DNA of 64,000 nucleotides from Acetobacter aceti NBRC 14818. Its GTDB lineage: Bacteria; Pseudomonadota; Alphaproteobacteria; Acetobacterales; Acetobacteraceae. Below, in pieces: positions 45,693-54,206 of the stretch (position 1 is its first letter; every line of letters starts with the position of its first letter). The position numbers and the translations under genes were made by a program. The notes below the pieces were generated by a model. That model had not been told where the DNA came from. It made no database searches and saw nothing but the letters and a program-made list of their open reading frames with translations. Location of the stretch: positions 2,999,501 through 3,063,500 of the forward strand of contig NZ_AP023410.1 of the NCBI RefSeq assembly GCF_000193495.2, in the 5' to 3' direction.

Positions 45693-46172
45693 GTGAGCAG
45701 TCGGGAAACAAAGGAACAGGTCAGTCGCGTCAGTATTTCCCTGCCGCCAGGCATCCTGCAGGAGCTGGACGCCATGGTCGCGGAGAAAGGCTACGCCAGC
45801 CGGTCGCAGGCCATTCAGAACATCCTGCATCAGGAACTGATGGCCTCGCGTAATGACTGCGCGGATGAGCTGATGGCCGGTGTCATCATTCTTTTCTACA
45901 ACAACGCGGCAACCGGTCTTTCCCAGAAACTTGCTGAGCTGCAATACGAAAATCTTGCCGAAGTCATCAGCTCCCTGCACGTCAACCTCGTGCGTCGCCA
46001 GACACTCGAGGTTCTTCTCGTTCAGGGGAAGGTAAAAAAACTTCAGGAAATTGCGGATCAGTTCATGACGCAGTCCGGTGTTATTTCCGGAAAGCTTCAC
46101 CTCATCGCGTCACTCATTCCACCGGTTCACGAGAAGGGGCGTTCCCCCACGCTCGACATAACGCCGTGCTGA
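45693..46172 (+). CDS. NikR-like ribbon-helix-helix regulator lacking the nickel site
   Basis: 159 residues from GTG 45693. Residues ~11-50 form a ribbon-helix-helix (SRVSISLPPGILQELDAMVA, then GYASRSQAIQNIL) and ~62-145 an ACT-like domain as in NikR. The alignment with E. coli NikR is gapless from the DNA-binding domain on. Nickel ligands His76, His89 and Cys95 correspond here to Y85, N98 and T104; only His87 is kept (H96). So it is a NikR homologue that should not bind nickel in the NikR way. Lying inside the operon, it probably senses a pathway compound and controls the operon via the palindrome at 42758-42787. The effector is unknown. Confidence 0.8.
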   Translation: MSSRETKEQVSRVSISLPPGILQELDAMVAEKGYASRSQAIQNILHQELMASRNDCADELMAGVIILFYNNAATGLSQKLAELQYENLAEVISSLHVNLVRRQTLEVLLVQGKVKKLQEIADQFMTQSGVISGKLHLIASLIPPVHEKGRSPTLDITPC

Positions 46173-46211
46173 ACGGCATTTTTCGGCTTACTCCATAAAA
46201 AGGAGCGTTTC

Positions 46212-47015
46212 ATGCAGATCGATCAACAGACACCCGAGTGGTATCGCGCCCGCTACAACCAGCTCCGCGATCAGGCCCTTCTCACTGAAAGTGCCACACG
46301 TCCTGCTTTTACGCCTATCGAGATGACTGAAAGCAGTGTGCTGCACCGTGAAACCATTCCGGGTGGTTGGTACTGGAGCACACTTCTGCCGCGCGGACAG
46401 GCGCTGCGCCTGATCAATACATCAGGCAATAACGGTGTTTCTGTCGGCTTGTGGAATGCGGACGACCTTAGCGAGCGCTATAATGTCGGTGACACCATCA
46501 AGCTGCAATGGACGACCTGTCTGACGACCGGTCGCGTTCTGTTCTCGGACATGGGGCGTGTGCTCGCTTCCATCATAGGTGATTCCTGCGGTTTCAGCGA
46601 CACGCTGGTAGGCGGGAGCACGCCGCAGAGCAACGCACGGAATTTCGGTAATGAGGGTCTGCGCAACACACGCAATAATCTGCGCCTGATCGCAGGCAAG
46701 CACGGCATGGCGCAGCATGACGTCACCTCCTGCATCACCTTCTTTTCGCATATCAGCACGCAGGCGGATGGCAGCTTCCGCTGGATCGAGGGTGATGTCC
46801 GGCCCGGTGACCATGTCGATCTGCGTGCGGAGATGAATCTTCTCGTCGCTGTCTCGAATTGTCCCCATCCTCTGGCTCCAGAGAAGAGCTTTGCGCCAGC
46901 ACCAATCGAGGCCGTGCGCTGGCAGGCTCCCGCCATCAAGCCGGATGATCTTTGCCGGACCTTCTGTGAAGAAGCCCGTCGTGGCTTCGAAAATACCGAC
47001 CCTCTCTTTGTCTGA
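46212..47015 (+). CDS. DUF1989 protein, carboxyguanidine deiminase subunit candidate
   Basis: 267 residues, DUF1989 (urea carboxylase-associated) family. Blocks are RGQALRLINTSGNNGVSVGLWNA, VLASIIGDSCGFSDTLVGG and VDLRAEMNLLVAVSNCPHPLAP. DUF1989 pairs beside this carboxylase were shown to form carboxyguanidine deiminase (CgdAB), turning carboxyguanidine into allophanate and ammonia. Compared with the next gene, the CSC pair after LxGA is replaced here by GST, so this subunit probably lacks part of a metal site. AAAAAGGAGCG precedes the ATG. Confidence 0.78.
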   Translation: MQIDQQTPEWYRARYNQLRDQALLTESATRPAFTPIEMTESSVLHRETIPGGWYWSTLLPRGQALRLINTSGNNGVSVGLWNADDLSERYNVGDTIKLQWTTCLTTGRVLFSDMGRVLASIIGDSCGFSDTLVGGSTPQSNARNFGNEGLRNTRNNLRLIAGKHGMAQHDVTSCITFFSHISTQADGSFRWIEGDVRPGDHVDLRAEMNLLVAVSNCPHPLAPEKSFAPAPIEAVRWQAPAIKPDDLCRTFCEEARRGFENTDPLFV

Positions 47016-47031
47016 TCCGGGAGTTCTATCG

Positions 47032-47676
47032 ATGCCAGAATACGATATCAGTAAGGTCTTCTCGACCATCACTCTCGATGAGGTCGTGGCTGCCCGGGTG
47101 CCCTGGTCCGGCGTGGTACGCAAGGGACAGGTCCTTCGCATCATCGATCTTGAAAGCCAGCAGGCGGTGGATGCCCTTTTCTACAACGCCCATGCCTATC
47201 AAGAGCGTTACAGCGCACAGGATACGCTTGTGAATCAGGGAGCCGCCTATATCGGCAAGGGTGGTCGGCTGTTTTCCAATGAGGGCAATGTTCTCATGAC
47301 TGTTGTAGAGGACACCTGCGGACGCCATGATACGCTGGCAGGAGCCTGCAGCTGTGAATCCAACACGGTGCGCTTCGGCCATGAAACAAAATACATGCAT
47401 GCATGCCGTGAGAACTTCCTTCTGGAAGTTGAAAAATACGGTATGAGCAAGCGGGATATCGTCAACAACGTCAATTTCTTCATGAATGTTCCCATCATGC
47501 AGAATGGCGAGCTGGTGATTGATGACGGCCTGTCTGCACCCGGCGGCTTTGTCGATCTGCGCGCCGAGATGGACACGCTCGTCGTGGTGTCGAACTGCCC
47601 GCAGGTCAACAATCCCTGCAACGGCTTCACACCCACTCCCATCCGCGTGGTCATCGGTGACCCCATCTCCATCTGA
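47032..47676 (+). CDS. DUF1989 protein, carboxyguanidine deiminase subunit candidate (Cys-rich site)
   Basis: 214 residues from ATG 47032 (MPEYDISKVFSTITLDEVV). It shares the DUF1989 blocks with the preceding gene (RKGQVLRIIDLESQQAVDAL, DLRAEMDTLVVVSNCPQ). Here EDTCGRHDTLAGACSCESN keeps several cysteines and a histidine that could hold a metal. It is probably the catalytic partner of the first DUF1989 protein. It starts 16 bases after it, and 18 bases before the carboxylase. The frame is open upstream to 46891, inside the other gene, which I reject as a start. Confidence 0.8.
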   Translation: MPEYDISKVFSTITLDEVVAARVPWSGVVRKGQVLRIIDLESQQAVDALFYNAHAYQERYSAQDTLVNQGAAYIGKGGRLFSNEGNVLMTVVEDTCGRHDTLAGACSCESNTVRFGHETKYMHACRENFLLEVEKYGMSKRDIVNNVNFFMNVPIMQNGELVIDDGLSAPGGFVDLRAEMDTLVVVSNCPQVNNPCNGFTPTPIRVVIGDPISI

Positions 47677-47694
47677 CCTATTGGAAGATCTGTC

Positions 47695-50600
47695 ATGTTC
47701 AGCAAGGTCCTCATCGCCAATCGTGGAGAAATTGTCCGGCGTGTCAGTCGGACTCTCCGGCACATGAATATTGCTTCCGTGGCTGTGTGCTCGGAAGCCG
47801 ATCGCTTTACGCCTCCCGTGCTGGAGGCCGATGAGTCGGTGCTGATCGGCCCGGCAGCGGTGACGGACAGTTATCTGAACATGGACGCCATTCTGGACGC
47901 TTGCGCCAGAACGGGGGCACAGGCTGTCCACCCCGGTTACGGTTTTCTCAGTGAACGGGCCGAATTTGCCGAAAAGCTGGCTGAACGTGGCATTCGCTTC
48001 ATGGGGCCGCGTCCGGAGCATATGCGGGCGTTCGGCCTCAAACATACCGCACGCGATCTGGCCAAGCAGAACAATGTGCCGCTTCTGCCGGGTTCCGATA
48101 TTCTCAGCACGGCTGATGAGGCCGCAGTCGAAGCGCAGCGCATCGGCTATCCTGTCATGCTCAAGAGCACGGCGGGCGGCGGCGGTATCGGCATGCAGGT
48201 CTGCCACAACGAAGCTGAACTGCGTGACTGCTTCGCCGCGGTTTCCCGTATGGGCGGCAACAACTTTGGTGATGCCCGCGTCTTTCTTGAAAAGTTCATT
48301 GCCTTCGCACGTCATGTCGAGGTGCAGATCTTTGGTGATGGAAAAGGCAACATTCTCACCCTGGGCGAACGTGACTGTTCTCTCCAGCGTCGCAATCAGA
48401 AGGTTATCGAAGAAACACCGGCTCCTGGCCTGTCGGACGCGACACGCAAGGGACTGCGTGAAGCCGCTCGTGCCCTGTGCTCCGCGGTTGCTTATGAATC
48501 CGCCGGCACGGTGGAGTTCATCTACGATACGGAAAGCGGTGAGTTCTATTTCCTTGAGGTGAATACACGCCTTCAGGTCGAACACTGCGTGACCGAGGAA
48601 GTGTTCGGGATCGACCTTGTCGAATGGATGGTGCGTCAGGCGGATGGCAGTCTGGTCCTGCCGCCACAGGACAGCCTGATCCCGCAGGGTGCCGCCGTGG
48701 AAGCCCGCGTCTATGCCGAGAACCCTGCGGAAAATTTCCGTCCTTCGACGGGGCGTCTGACTGAAGTGCAGTTCCCGTCCAATGTACGCGTGGATGGATG
48801 GATCGAGACCGGCACGGAAGTGACGCCTTATTACGATCCGATGCTGGCCAAGGTCATCGCACGGGGCGCCACGCGTGAAGAAGCCTTTCATAACCTCAAT
48901 GAAGCGCTGACGGCTACGCGCATCGGTGGTCTGGAGAGCAATCTCGATTACCTGCGTGCCATTACCGCAGCGCCTGCCGTGCTTGCCGGAGAGGTTTTTA
49001 CCGGCCTGCTCAACAGCTTTGCCTATACGCCGACGACAATCGAAGTCATTGCGCCGGGCCTTCAGTCCACAGTGCAGGACTGGCCGGGACGGATCGGCTA
49101 CTGGGATGTGGGCGTGCCCCCCAATGGTCCGATGGACGATCGCAGTTTCCGTCTGGCCAATCGCATTGTCGGCAATGCCGAGGGTGTGGCCGCTCTGGAG
49201 TTCACGGTTTCCGGTCCGGTTCTCCGTTTCAACGCTCCTGCCACCATTGGCCTGGCCGGAGCGTTCATGCCCGCGACACTGGATGGCAAAGAAATTCCTT
49301 ACTGGGAGCCGATCGAGGTAAAGGCCGGGCAGGTTCTGTCATTGGGGCAGATCAAGGGGGCGGGACATCGCACCTATCTCGCCATTCGTGGTGGCATTGA
49401 TGCGCCGCTTTATCTCGGATCGCGCTCGACTTTCATGCTCGGTCAGTTCGGTGGTCATGCAACCGGACAGTTGCGCACTGGCGATGTTCTGAGACTTGCC
49501 GCGCCTCTGGCTGATGCGCCTCCGACCACAACCATTTCGGTCGAAGATCGTCCGGCGCTGACGCAGACATGGGAACTGGGTGTGCTGTACGGTCCGCATG
49601 GTGCACCGGATTTCTTCCGTGACGAGGATATCGCTGAGCTGTTTTCCAGCGAATACGAGGTTCACTTCAACAGCGCCCGTACGGGTGTGCGTCTGATCGG
49701 ACCGAAGCCACGCTGGGCGCGTACGGACGGCGGTGAGGCCGGACTCCATCCTTCCAACATTCACGATAATGCCTACGCCATCGGCGCTATCGACTTTACC
49801 GGTGACATGCCGATTCTGCTGGGTCCTGACGGTCCGAGCTTGGGCGGTTTTGTCTGCCCGGCCGTGCTCACGCGCGATGAACTGTGGAAGATGGGACAGC
49901 TCCATCCGGGTGACAAGGTGCGTTTCCGTCGCGTGCAGCCTGAACTGCTGAATCTGCCATTCCTGACGGCTCCAGTGACCGGCGACAGTCCCATCCTGTT
50001 CCGTTCGGAAGGTGAAATTCCGGTCGTCTATCGTCGGGCAGGCGACAGTTATCTTCTGCTTGAATTCGGACCGCCGGAACTGGATGTGACGTTGCGTCTG
50101 CGCGCCCAGCTTGTGCTGGAGCGTCTGAAAATCGAAGCTGTGGACGGTATTATTGACCTCACGCCCGGCATCCGGTCTTTGCAGGTCCATTACAATCCCG
50201 ACGTCATCAGCCTGTCCGCTCTTCTGGAAATCCTGCACAATATCGAGCAGGCTCTCCCGTCAGGCGACGATGACATCGTGGTCCCCAGCCGTATCGTGTA
50301 CCTTCCAGTGTCCTGGGATGATGAGCAGGCGCGGCTGGCCATGCAGCGTTATCAGGAACTCGTGCGTCCAAACGCGCCATGGTGCCCCTCCAACATTGAG
50401 TTCATCCGTCGCATCAACGGACTGCCCTCGATTGATGCCGTCAAGGATATCATCTTTAACGCCTCTTACCTCGTGATGGGGCTGGGTGATGTCTATCTCG
50501 GTGCGCCTGTCGCTACTCCGATCGATCCGCGCCACAGGCTCGTAACAACCAAATACAATCCGGCCCGTACATGGACACCTGACAACGTGGTGGGCATTGG

Positions 50601-51234
50601 TGGCAGCTATATGTGCATCTACGGCATGGAAGGGCCGGGAGGATATCAGCTTTTTGGCCGCACCACACAGGTCTGGAACACATGGCGCACAACGGATGTG
50701 TTCCATGAAGGCACGCCGTGGCTTCTCAGGTTTTTCGATCAGATCCGTTTCTACCCTGTCTCACATGACGAACTGATGGAGGCTCGCGCCGCTTTCCCGT
50801 ATGGCCGTTTCTCTGTGAAGATCGAGGATACGCAGTTCAGTCTGAGGGAATATCGCGCTTTTCTCGAGGCCAACAAGGACGAGATCGAAGCGGCCCGCAA
50901 TCGTCAGCAGGCGGCCTTTGAGGCTGAACGGCAGGACTGGATTGCCAAAGGTCTCGATACGTTCGAGGAAGAGACGAACGATAATCAGGCTGATGAATCC
51001 CTTCTCCCCGAAGGTCACATGGGCGTGGACAGCCCGGTGCCCGGCAGCGTGTGGCAGCTTCCCGTTAATGTGGGCGACCATGTGAAAGTGGGGGACACTG
51101 TCGCCATCATTGAATCCATGAAGACCGAGATGAAGATCATCTCGCCTGCAACCGGAGTCATTACGGACATTCTCTGCCGCAAGGGGCGGGAGGTGCGTGG
51201 CGGCGAACGCATCATGGTTGTGCGCACAGACTGA
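47695..51234 (+). CDS. Biotin-dependent urea/guanidine carboxylase
   Basis: 1179 residues. Domains: biotin carboxylase (~1-450; MLKSTAGGGGIGMQ ATP-grasp loop, EVNTRLQVEHCVTEEVFGID), carboxyltransferase of AHS2 then AHS1 type (~450-1000; STVQDWPGRIGYWDVGVP, RHRLVTTKYNPARTWTP, GGSYMCIYGMEGPGGYQL), and a C-terminal biotin carrier domain with biotinylated K1143 in IESMKTEMK. It adds CO2 to urea, giving allophanate, or to guanidine, giving carboxyguanidine. The two DUF1989 genes beside it favour guanidine. The specificity residue was not assigned. Allophanate hydrolase follows as a separate gene, unlike the fused yeast enzyme. Confidence 0.9.
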   Translation: MFSKVLIANRGEIVRRVSRTLRHMNIASVAVCSEADRFTPPVLEADESVLIGPAAVTDSYLNMDAILDACARTGAQAVHPGYGFLSERAEFAEKLAERGIRFMGPRPEHMRAFGLKHTARDLAKQNNVPLLPGSDILSTADEAAVEAQRIGYPVMLKSTAGGGGIGMQVCHNEAELRDCFAAVSRMGGNNFGDARVFLEKFIAFARHVEVQIFGDGKGNILTLGERDCSLQRRNQKVIEETPAPGLSDATRKGLREAARALCSAVAYESAGTVEFIYDTESGEFYFLEVNTRLQVEHCVTEEVFGIDLVEWMVRQADGSLVLPPQDSLIPQGAAVEARVYAENPAENFRPSTGRLTEVQFPSNVRVDGWIETGTEVTPYYDPMLAKVIARGATREEAFHNLNEALTATRIGGLESNLDYLRAITAAPAVLAGEVFTGLLNSFAYTPTTIEVIAPGLQSTVQDWPGRIGYWDVGVPPNGPMDDRSFRLANRIVGNAEGVAALEFTVSGPVLRFNAPATIGLAGAFMPATLDGKEIPYWEPIEVKAGQVLSLGQIKGAGHRTYLAIRGGIDAPLYLGSRSTFMLGQFGGHATGQLRTGDVLRLAAPLADAPPTTTISVEDRPALTQTWELGVLYGPHGAPDFFRDEDIAELFSSEYEVHFNSARTGVRLIGPKPRWARTDGGEAGLHPSNIHDNAYAIGAIDFTGDMPILLGPDGPSLGGFVCPAVLTRDELWKMGQLHPGDKVRFRRVQPELLNLPFLTAPVTGDSPILFRSEGEIPVVYRRAGDSYLLLEFGPPELDVTLRLRAQLVLERLKIEAVDGIIDLTPGIRSLQVHYNPDVISLSALLEILHNIEQALPSGDDDIVVPSRIVYLPVSWDDEQARLAMQRYQELVRPNAPWCPSNIEFIRRINGLPSIDAVKDIIFNASYLVMGLGDVYLGAPVATPIDPRHRLVTTKYNPARTWTPDNVVGIGGSYMCIYGMEGPGGYQLFGRTTQVWNTWRTTDVFHEGTPWLLRFFDQIRFYPVSHDELMEARAAFPYGRFSVKIEDTQFSLREYRAFLEANKDEIEAARNRQQAAFEAERQDWIAKGLDTFEEETNDNQADESLLPEGHMGVDSPVPGSVWQLPVNVGDHVKVGDTVAIIESMKTEMKIISPATGVITDILCRKGREVRGGERIMVVRTD

Positions 51235-51275
51235 TACTTCCGAACAATCCGACGCTGACAGAACAGGAAAAAATC

Positions 51276-53078
51276 ATGACCCTGCCAAACATGTTGCAGA
51301 TAGCGCCCCTGCTTTCCGCCTGTCGCGCCGGAACGCTGATGCCCACAGACATCGTGCGGGAAGTTGCCGCACGTGTTGATGCCTATGCCGCCAAGGATCC
51401 GGCGGTCTGGATCAGTCGTGTGCCAATGGAGCGGCTTCTGGCTCGTGCCGCTGAACTGGAGAGGCTGCCTGCGGCTGACTTGCCGCTTTACGGTATCCCG
51501 TTTGCAGTAAAGGATAATATTGACGTCGCCGGTCTGCCGACGACGGCAGCCTGTCCGGCCTTTGCCTATGAGCCTCGGGAAAGCGCTGAAGTGATCAAAC
51601 GGCTGGAAGCAGCCGGAGCCATTGTCATCGGCAAGACCAATCTGGATCAGTTCGCAACAGGACTTGTTGGAATGCGCTCGCCCTATGGCCAACCACATTG
51701 CGTGTTCAATGCGGACTATGTCTCGGGCGGTTCAAGCTCCGGTTCTGCTGTGGCTGTGGCGGCCGGGCTGGTGTCGTTTTCTCTGGGAACGGATACGGCA
51801 GGATCAGGCCGTGTTCCCGCAGCGTTCAACAACATCGTTGGTCTCAAGCCTTCGAGAGGCGTCCTCAGTACTTATGGTCTTGTGCCAGCGTGTGAATCCC
51901 TTGACTGTATCTCTGTTTTTGCAGGATCAACGACCGACGCATGGGAAGTTGAACAGGTGGCTGGTGCTGCAGATGCGCGGGCTCCTTTCTCGCGAACCTT
52001 CTCGCCACGTTCGCTGCCGCTCACGACATTCCGTTTCGGGGTTCTGTCGGCAGAAGATCGCTTTTTTGATGGTAACGAAGCCAATGCTGCTCTTTATGCT
52101 CAGGCCATAAAGCGCCTCGAACAGCTTGGAGGCACGCCTGTCGAGCTGGATTTTGCACCTCTGAAAGAAACGGCGGCGTTACTCTATAGCGGTCCCTTCG
52201 TTGTGGAACGTCTCGCAGCGATTAAGGATTTTTATCATGCGCATCGCAAGGATATGGATCCGACAGTTGGAACCATCATCGATGGAGCCGCAAACTATAC
52301 GGCGACAGATGTTTTCGACGGGATCTATCGTCAGCATGCGTTGCAGCAGATTGCGCAGTGCATGTGGGATGATTTCGATGTCATGTTATTGCCGACCGCA
52401 CCGCGTATCGTCACGAAACAGGAAGTCATCGAGCAGCCCATTGCTGCCAACAGTCTGCTGGGCGCTTATACCAACTTCGTGAATCTGCTTGATATGGCGG
52501 CATGTGCCGTGCCGGCCGGTTTTGCACCCGACGGCCTGCCTTTCGGAGTGACGTTCATCGCACCAGCCTTCACTGATGAGGACCTTGCTGCTTTGGCCGG
52601 GCGTTTCCATGAGGCTCTGGGGGAAGCCATCGGGGCCGCACGCACCGAAAAGCCCGATATTTCAGCAAAACTGGAGATTTCATCTTCCGGTCGCGTGCTG
52701 CTGGCGGTGGTTGGGGCGCATCTGAAAGGTTTCCCATTGCATTGGCAGCTTGAAAAGGAGAATGCCGTTCTGCGGGAGACGACACGCACAGCGCCCTATT
52801 ACAGGCTTTTTGCCCTGCCTGACGCAACGCCGCCAAAGCCGGGTCTTGTAAGGGAGGCAGGCTTTACAGGCGCAGGCCTGGAAGTTGAAGTGTATGAGCT
52901 GGATGCCGCAGGTTTTGGACGGTTCGTCGCTTCCGTTCCGCAGCCAATGTCCATCGGACGCATCACGCTGGCGGATGGCAAGGAAGTCTGTGGTTTTCTG
53001 TGTAGCGAAGCCGTCGCCCGCAGTGGCACGGATATTACCGCGACTGGTGGCTGGCGTTCCTACATGCAGAAGAAGTGA
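51276..53078 (+). CDS. atzF: Allophanate hydrolase
   Basis: 600 residues. The N-terminal amidase-signature domain has K79 (PFAVKDNIDVAG), the GGSSSGS loop at ~151-157 and S177 (GTDTAGSGRV) as catalytic triad. The C-terminal ~130 residues are the second domain typical of bacterial allophanate hydrolases (LLAVVGAHLKGFPLHWQL, ending near EVCGFLCSEA). The enzyme turns allophanate into two ammonia and CO2, finishing the pathway begun by the carboxylase. It begins 41 bases after the carboxylase and closes the operon. The length matches the family. Confidence 0.92.
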   Translation: MTLPNMLQIAPLLSACRAGTLMPTDIVREVAARVDAYAAKDPAVWISRVPMERLLARAAELERLPAADLPLYGIPFAVKDNIDVAGLPTTAACPAFAYEPRESAEVIKRLEAAGAIVIGKTNLDQFATGLVGMRSPYGQPHCVFNADYVSGGSSSGSAVAVAAGLVSFSLGTDTAGSGRVPAAFNNIVGLKPSRGVLSTYGLVPACESLDCISVFAGSTTDAWEVEQVAGAADARAPFSRTFSPRSLPLTTFRFGVLSAEDRFFDGNEANAALYAQAIKRLEQLGGTPVELDFAPLKETAALLYSGPFVVERLAAIKDFYHAHRKDMDPTVGTIIDGAANYTATDVFDGIYRQHALQQIAQCMWDDFDVMLLPTAPRIVTKQEVIEQPIAANSLLGAYTNFVNLLDMAACAVPAGFAPDGLPFGVTFIAPAFTDEDLAALAGRFHEALGEAIGAARTEKPDISAKLEISSSGRVLLAVVGAHLKGFPLHWQLEKENAVLRETTRTAPYYRLFALPDATPPKPGLVREAGFTGAGLEVEVYELDAAGFGRFVASVPQPMSIGRITLADGKEVCGFLCSEAVARSGTDITATGGWRSYMQKK

Positions 53079-53414
53079 AGCATACAGTCGTTCCGGCAGG
53101 GTAGGGGCATCGCACGCTTTACCAGCCGAAAGATTACGTCGCAGGGGCAGGACCGTGGCTAACGGACTGCCTCTTTTCGTTTTTGCGGGAATGGCGAGCC
53201 TGTCATGGTTGTACGGTTCTCTACGCGCTGCTGGCTGTCTCCTTCATGCCTGATGTCTGTTTCCCTGATCCTTCGACAAGCCACCCTCAGAAAAACGGAC
53301 GTAGCGCCTCTGAAAGTCCTTGTTACGGTGTCAGAACAACGATGTTAGCTTCTTCATAGAGTCAGAATTAATCAGCTGACTGACAGGGTTTTCCTGCGGA
53401 GAGACATCGAAGCC
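53079..53414. other. Intergenic region between the two nitrogen clusters
   Basis: 336 bases with no gene. It probably holds the end of the guanidine operon and the promoter of the DUF1028 gene; no clear hairpin or known operator was seen. The part 53320-53380 is AT-rich. Confidence 0.4.
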
Positions 53415-54092
53415 ATGACCTTTTCCCTCGTTGCACGTTGTTCCCGTACCGGCCAGTTCGCGGTTGCCGTGTCCTCATCCTCGCCTGCCGTGGCCGCCCG
53501 CTGTGCTTTCGCGCGGGCTGGAGTAGGGGCGGTCACCACGCAGAACGTGACTGATCCACGTCTTGGTCCGTGGGCGCTCGATCTCATGCAGGCAGGCGCA
53601 TCAGCCGGAGAGGCTCGTGACATCATCGCCCGCACCTGCACGTTTCCCGCCTATCGTCAGATGACCCTGATCGATAAGGAAGGCCGGACTGCTCTGTGGT
53701 CGGGCGAGAAATCTCTCGGAATCAACGCCAGCTCTGAAGGGGTCAACGTGGTTTCGGCGGGTAATCTTCTGGCTTCGGCGGAAGTGCCGGAAACCATCGT
53801 GCGAAACTTCGAGCAGTCGGGTTCGGGCATGGAGCTTGGACAGCGGGTAGTGCAGGCCATGCAGGCAGGCCTGCACTCAGGCGGAGAAGCCGGTCCCGTG
53901 CGCTCCGCCGGCATGCTGGTGGTTGACCGGGAAGCATGGCCGCTGGCCGATCTCCGGGTGGACTGGGAAGATGATCCCATCGGACGTCTGGCGACCCTTT
54001 GGTCCGTCTGGAAACCGCAGATGCACGATTACGTCACCCGCTGCCTTAACCCCGAAGCGGCGCCGTCTTACGGCGTTCCCGGCGACGAATAA
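53415..54092 (+). CDS. DUF1028 Ntn-hydrolase-like protein
   Basis: 225 residues. The start MTFSLVARCSRTGQFAVAVSSSSPAVAARC and the later GVGAVTTQNVTDPRLGPWALDLMQAGASA are typical of DUF1028. The family has an Ntn-hydrolase-like fold and is often encoded beside Rid proteins and amidohydrolases in catabolic clusters. Amide or lactam hydrolysis is a reasonable guess but unproved. It leads the cluster and lies ~115 bases before the flavin monooxygenase. Confidence 0.8.
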   Translation: MTFSLVARCSRTGQFAVAVSSSSPAVAARCAFARAGVGAVTTQNVTDPRLGPWALDLMQAGASAGEARDIIARTCTFPAYRQMTLIDKEGRTALWSGEKSLGINASSEGVNVVSAGNLLASAEVPETIVRNFEQSGSGMELGQRVVQAMQAGLHSGGEAGPVRSAGMLVVDREAWPLADLRVDWEDDPIGRLATLWSVWKPQMHDYVTRCLNPEAAPSYGVPGDE

Positions 54093-54206
54093 TCCCTTCG
54101 CCGCCTGAGGCGCGCCGCGCGCCAAGCGGCTGCGCTGACGCTCTGTCGTTTCGATATCAAATCATTATGCCGCGCTTGGCTGCGGTCATGAATCAAGGAG
54201 ACAGCC

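Noticed and set aside
47026-48891. 621-residue reverse-strand frame opposite the carboxylase and DUF1989 genes
   Set aside because: Shadow of high third-position GC in real genes on the forward strand; it would span two genes and has no recognisable motif.
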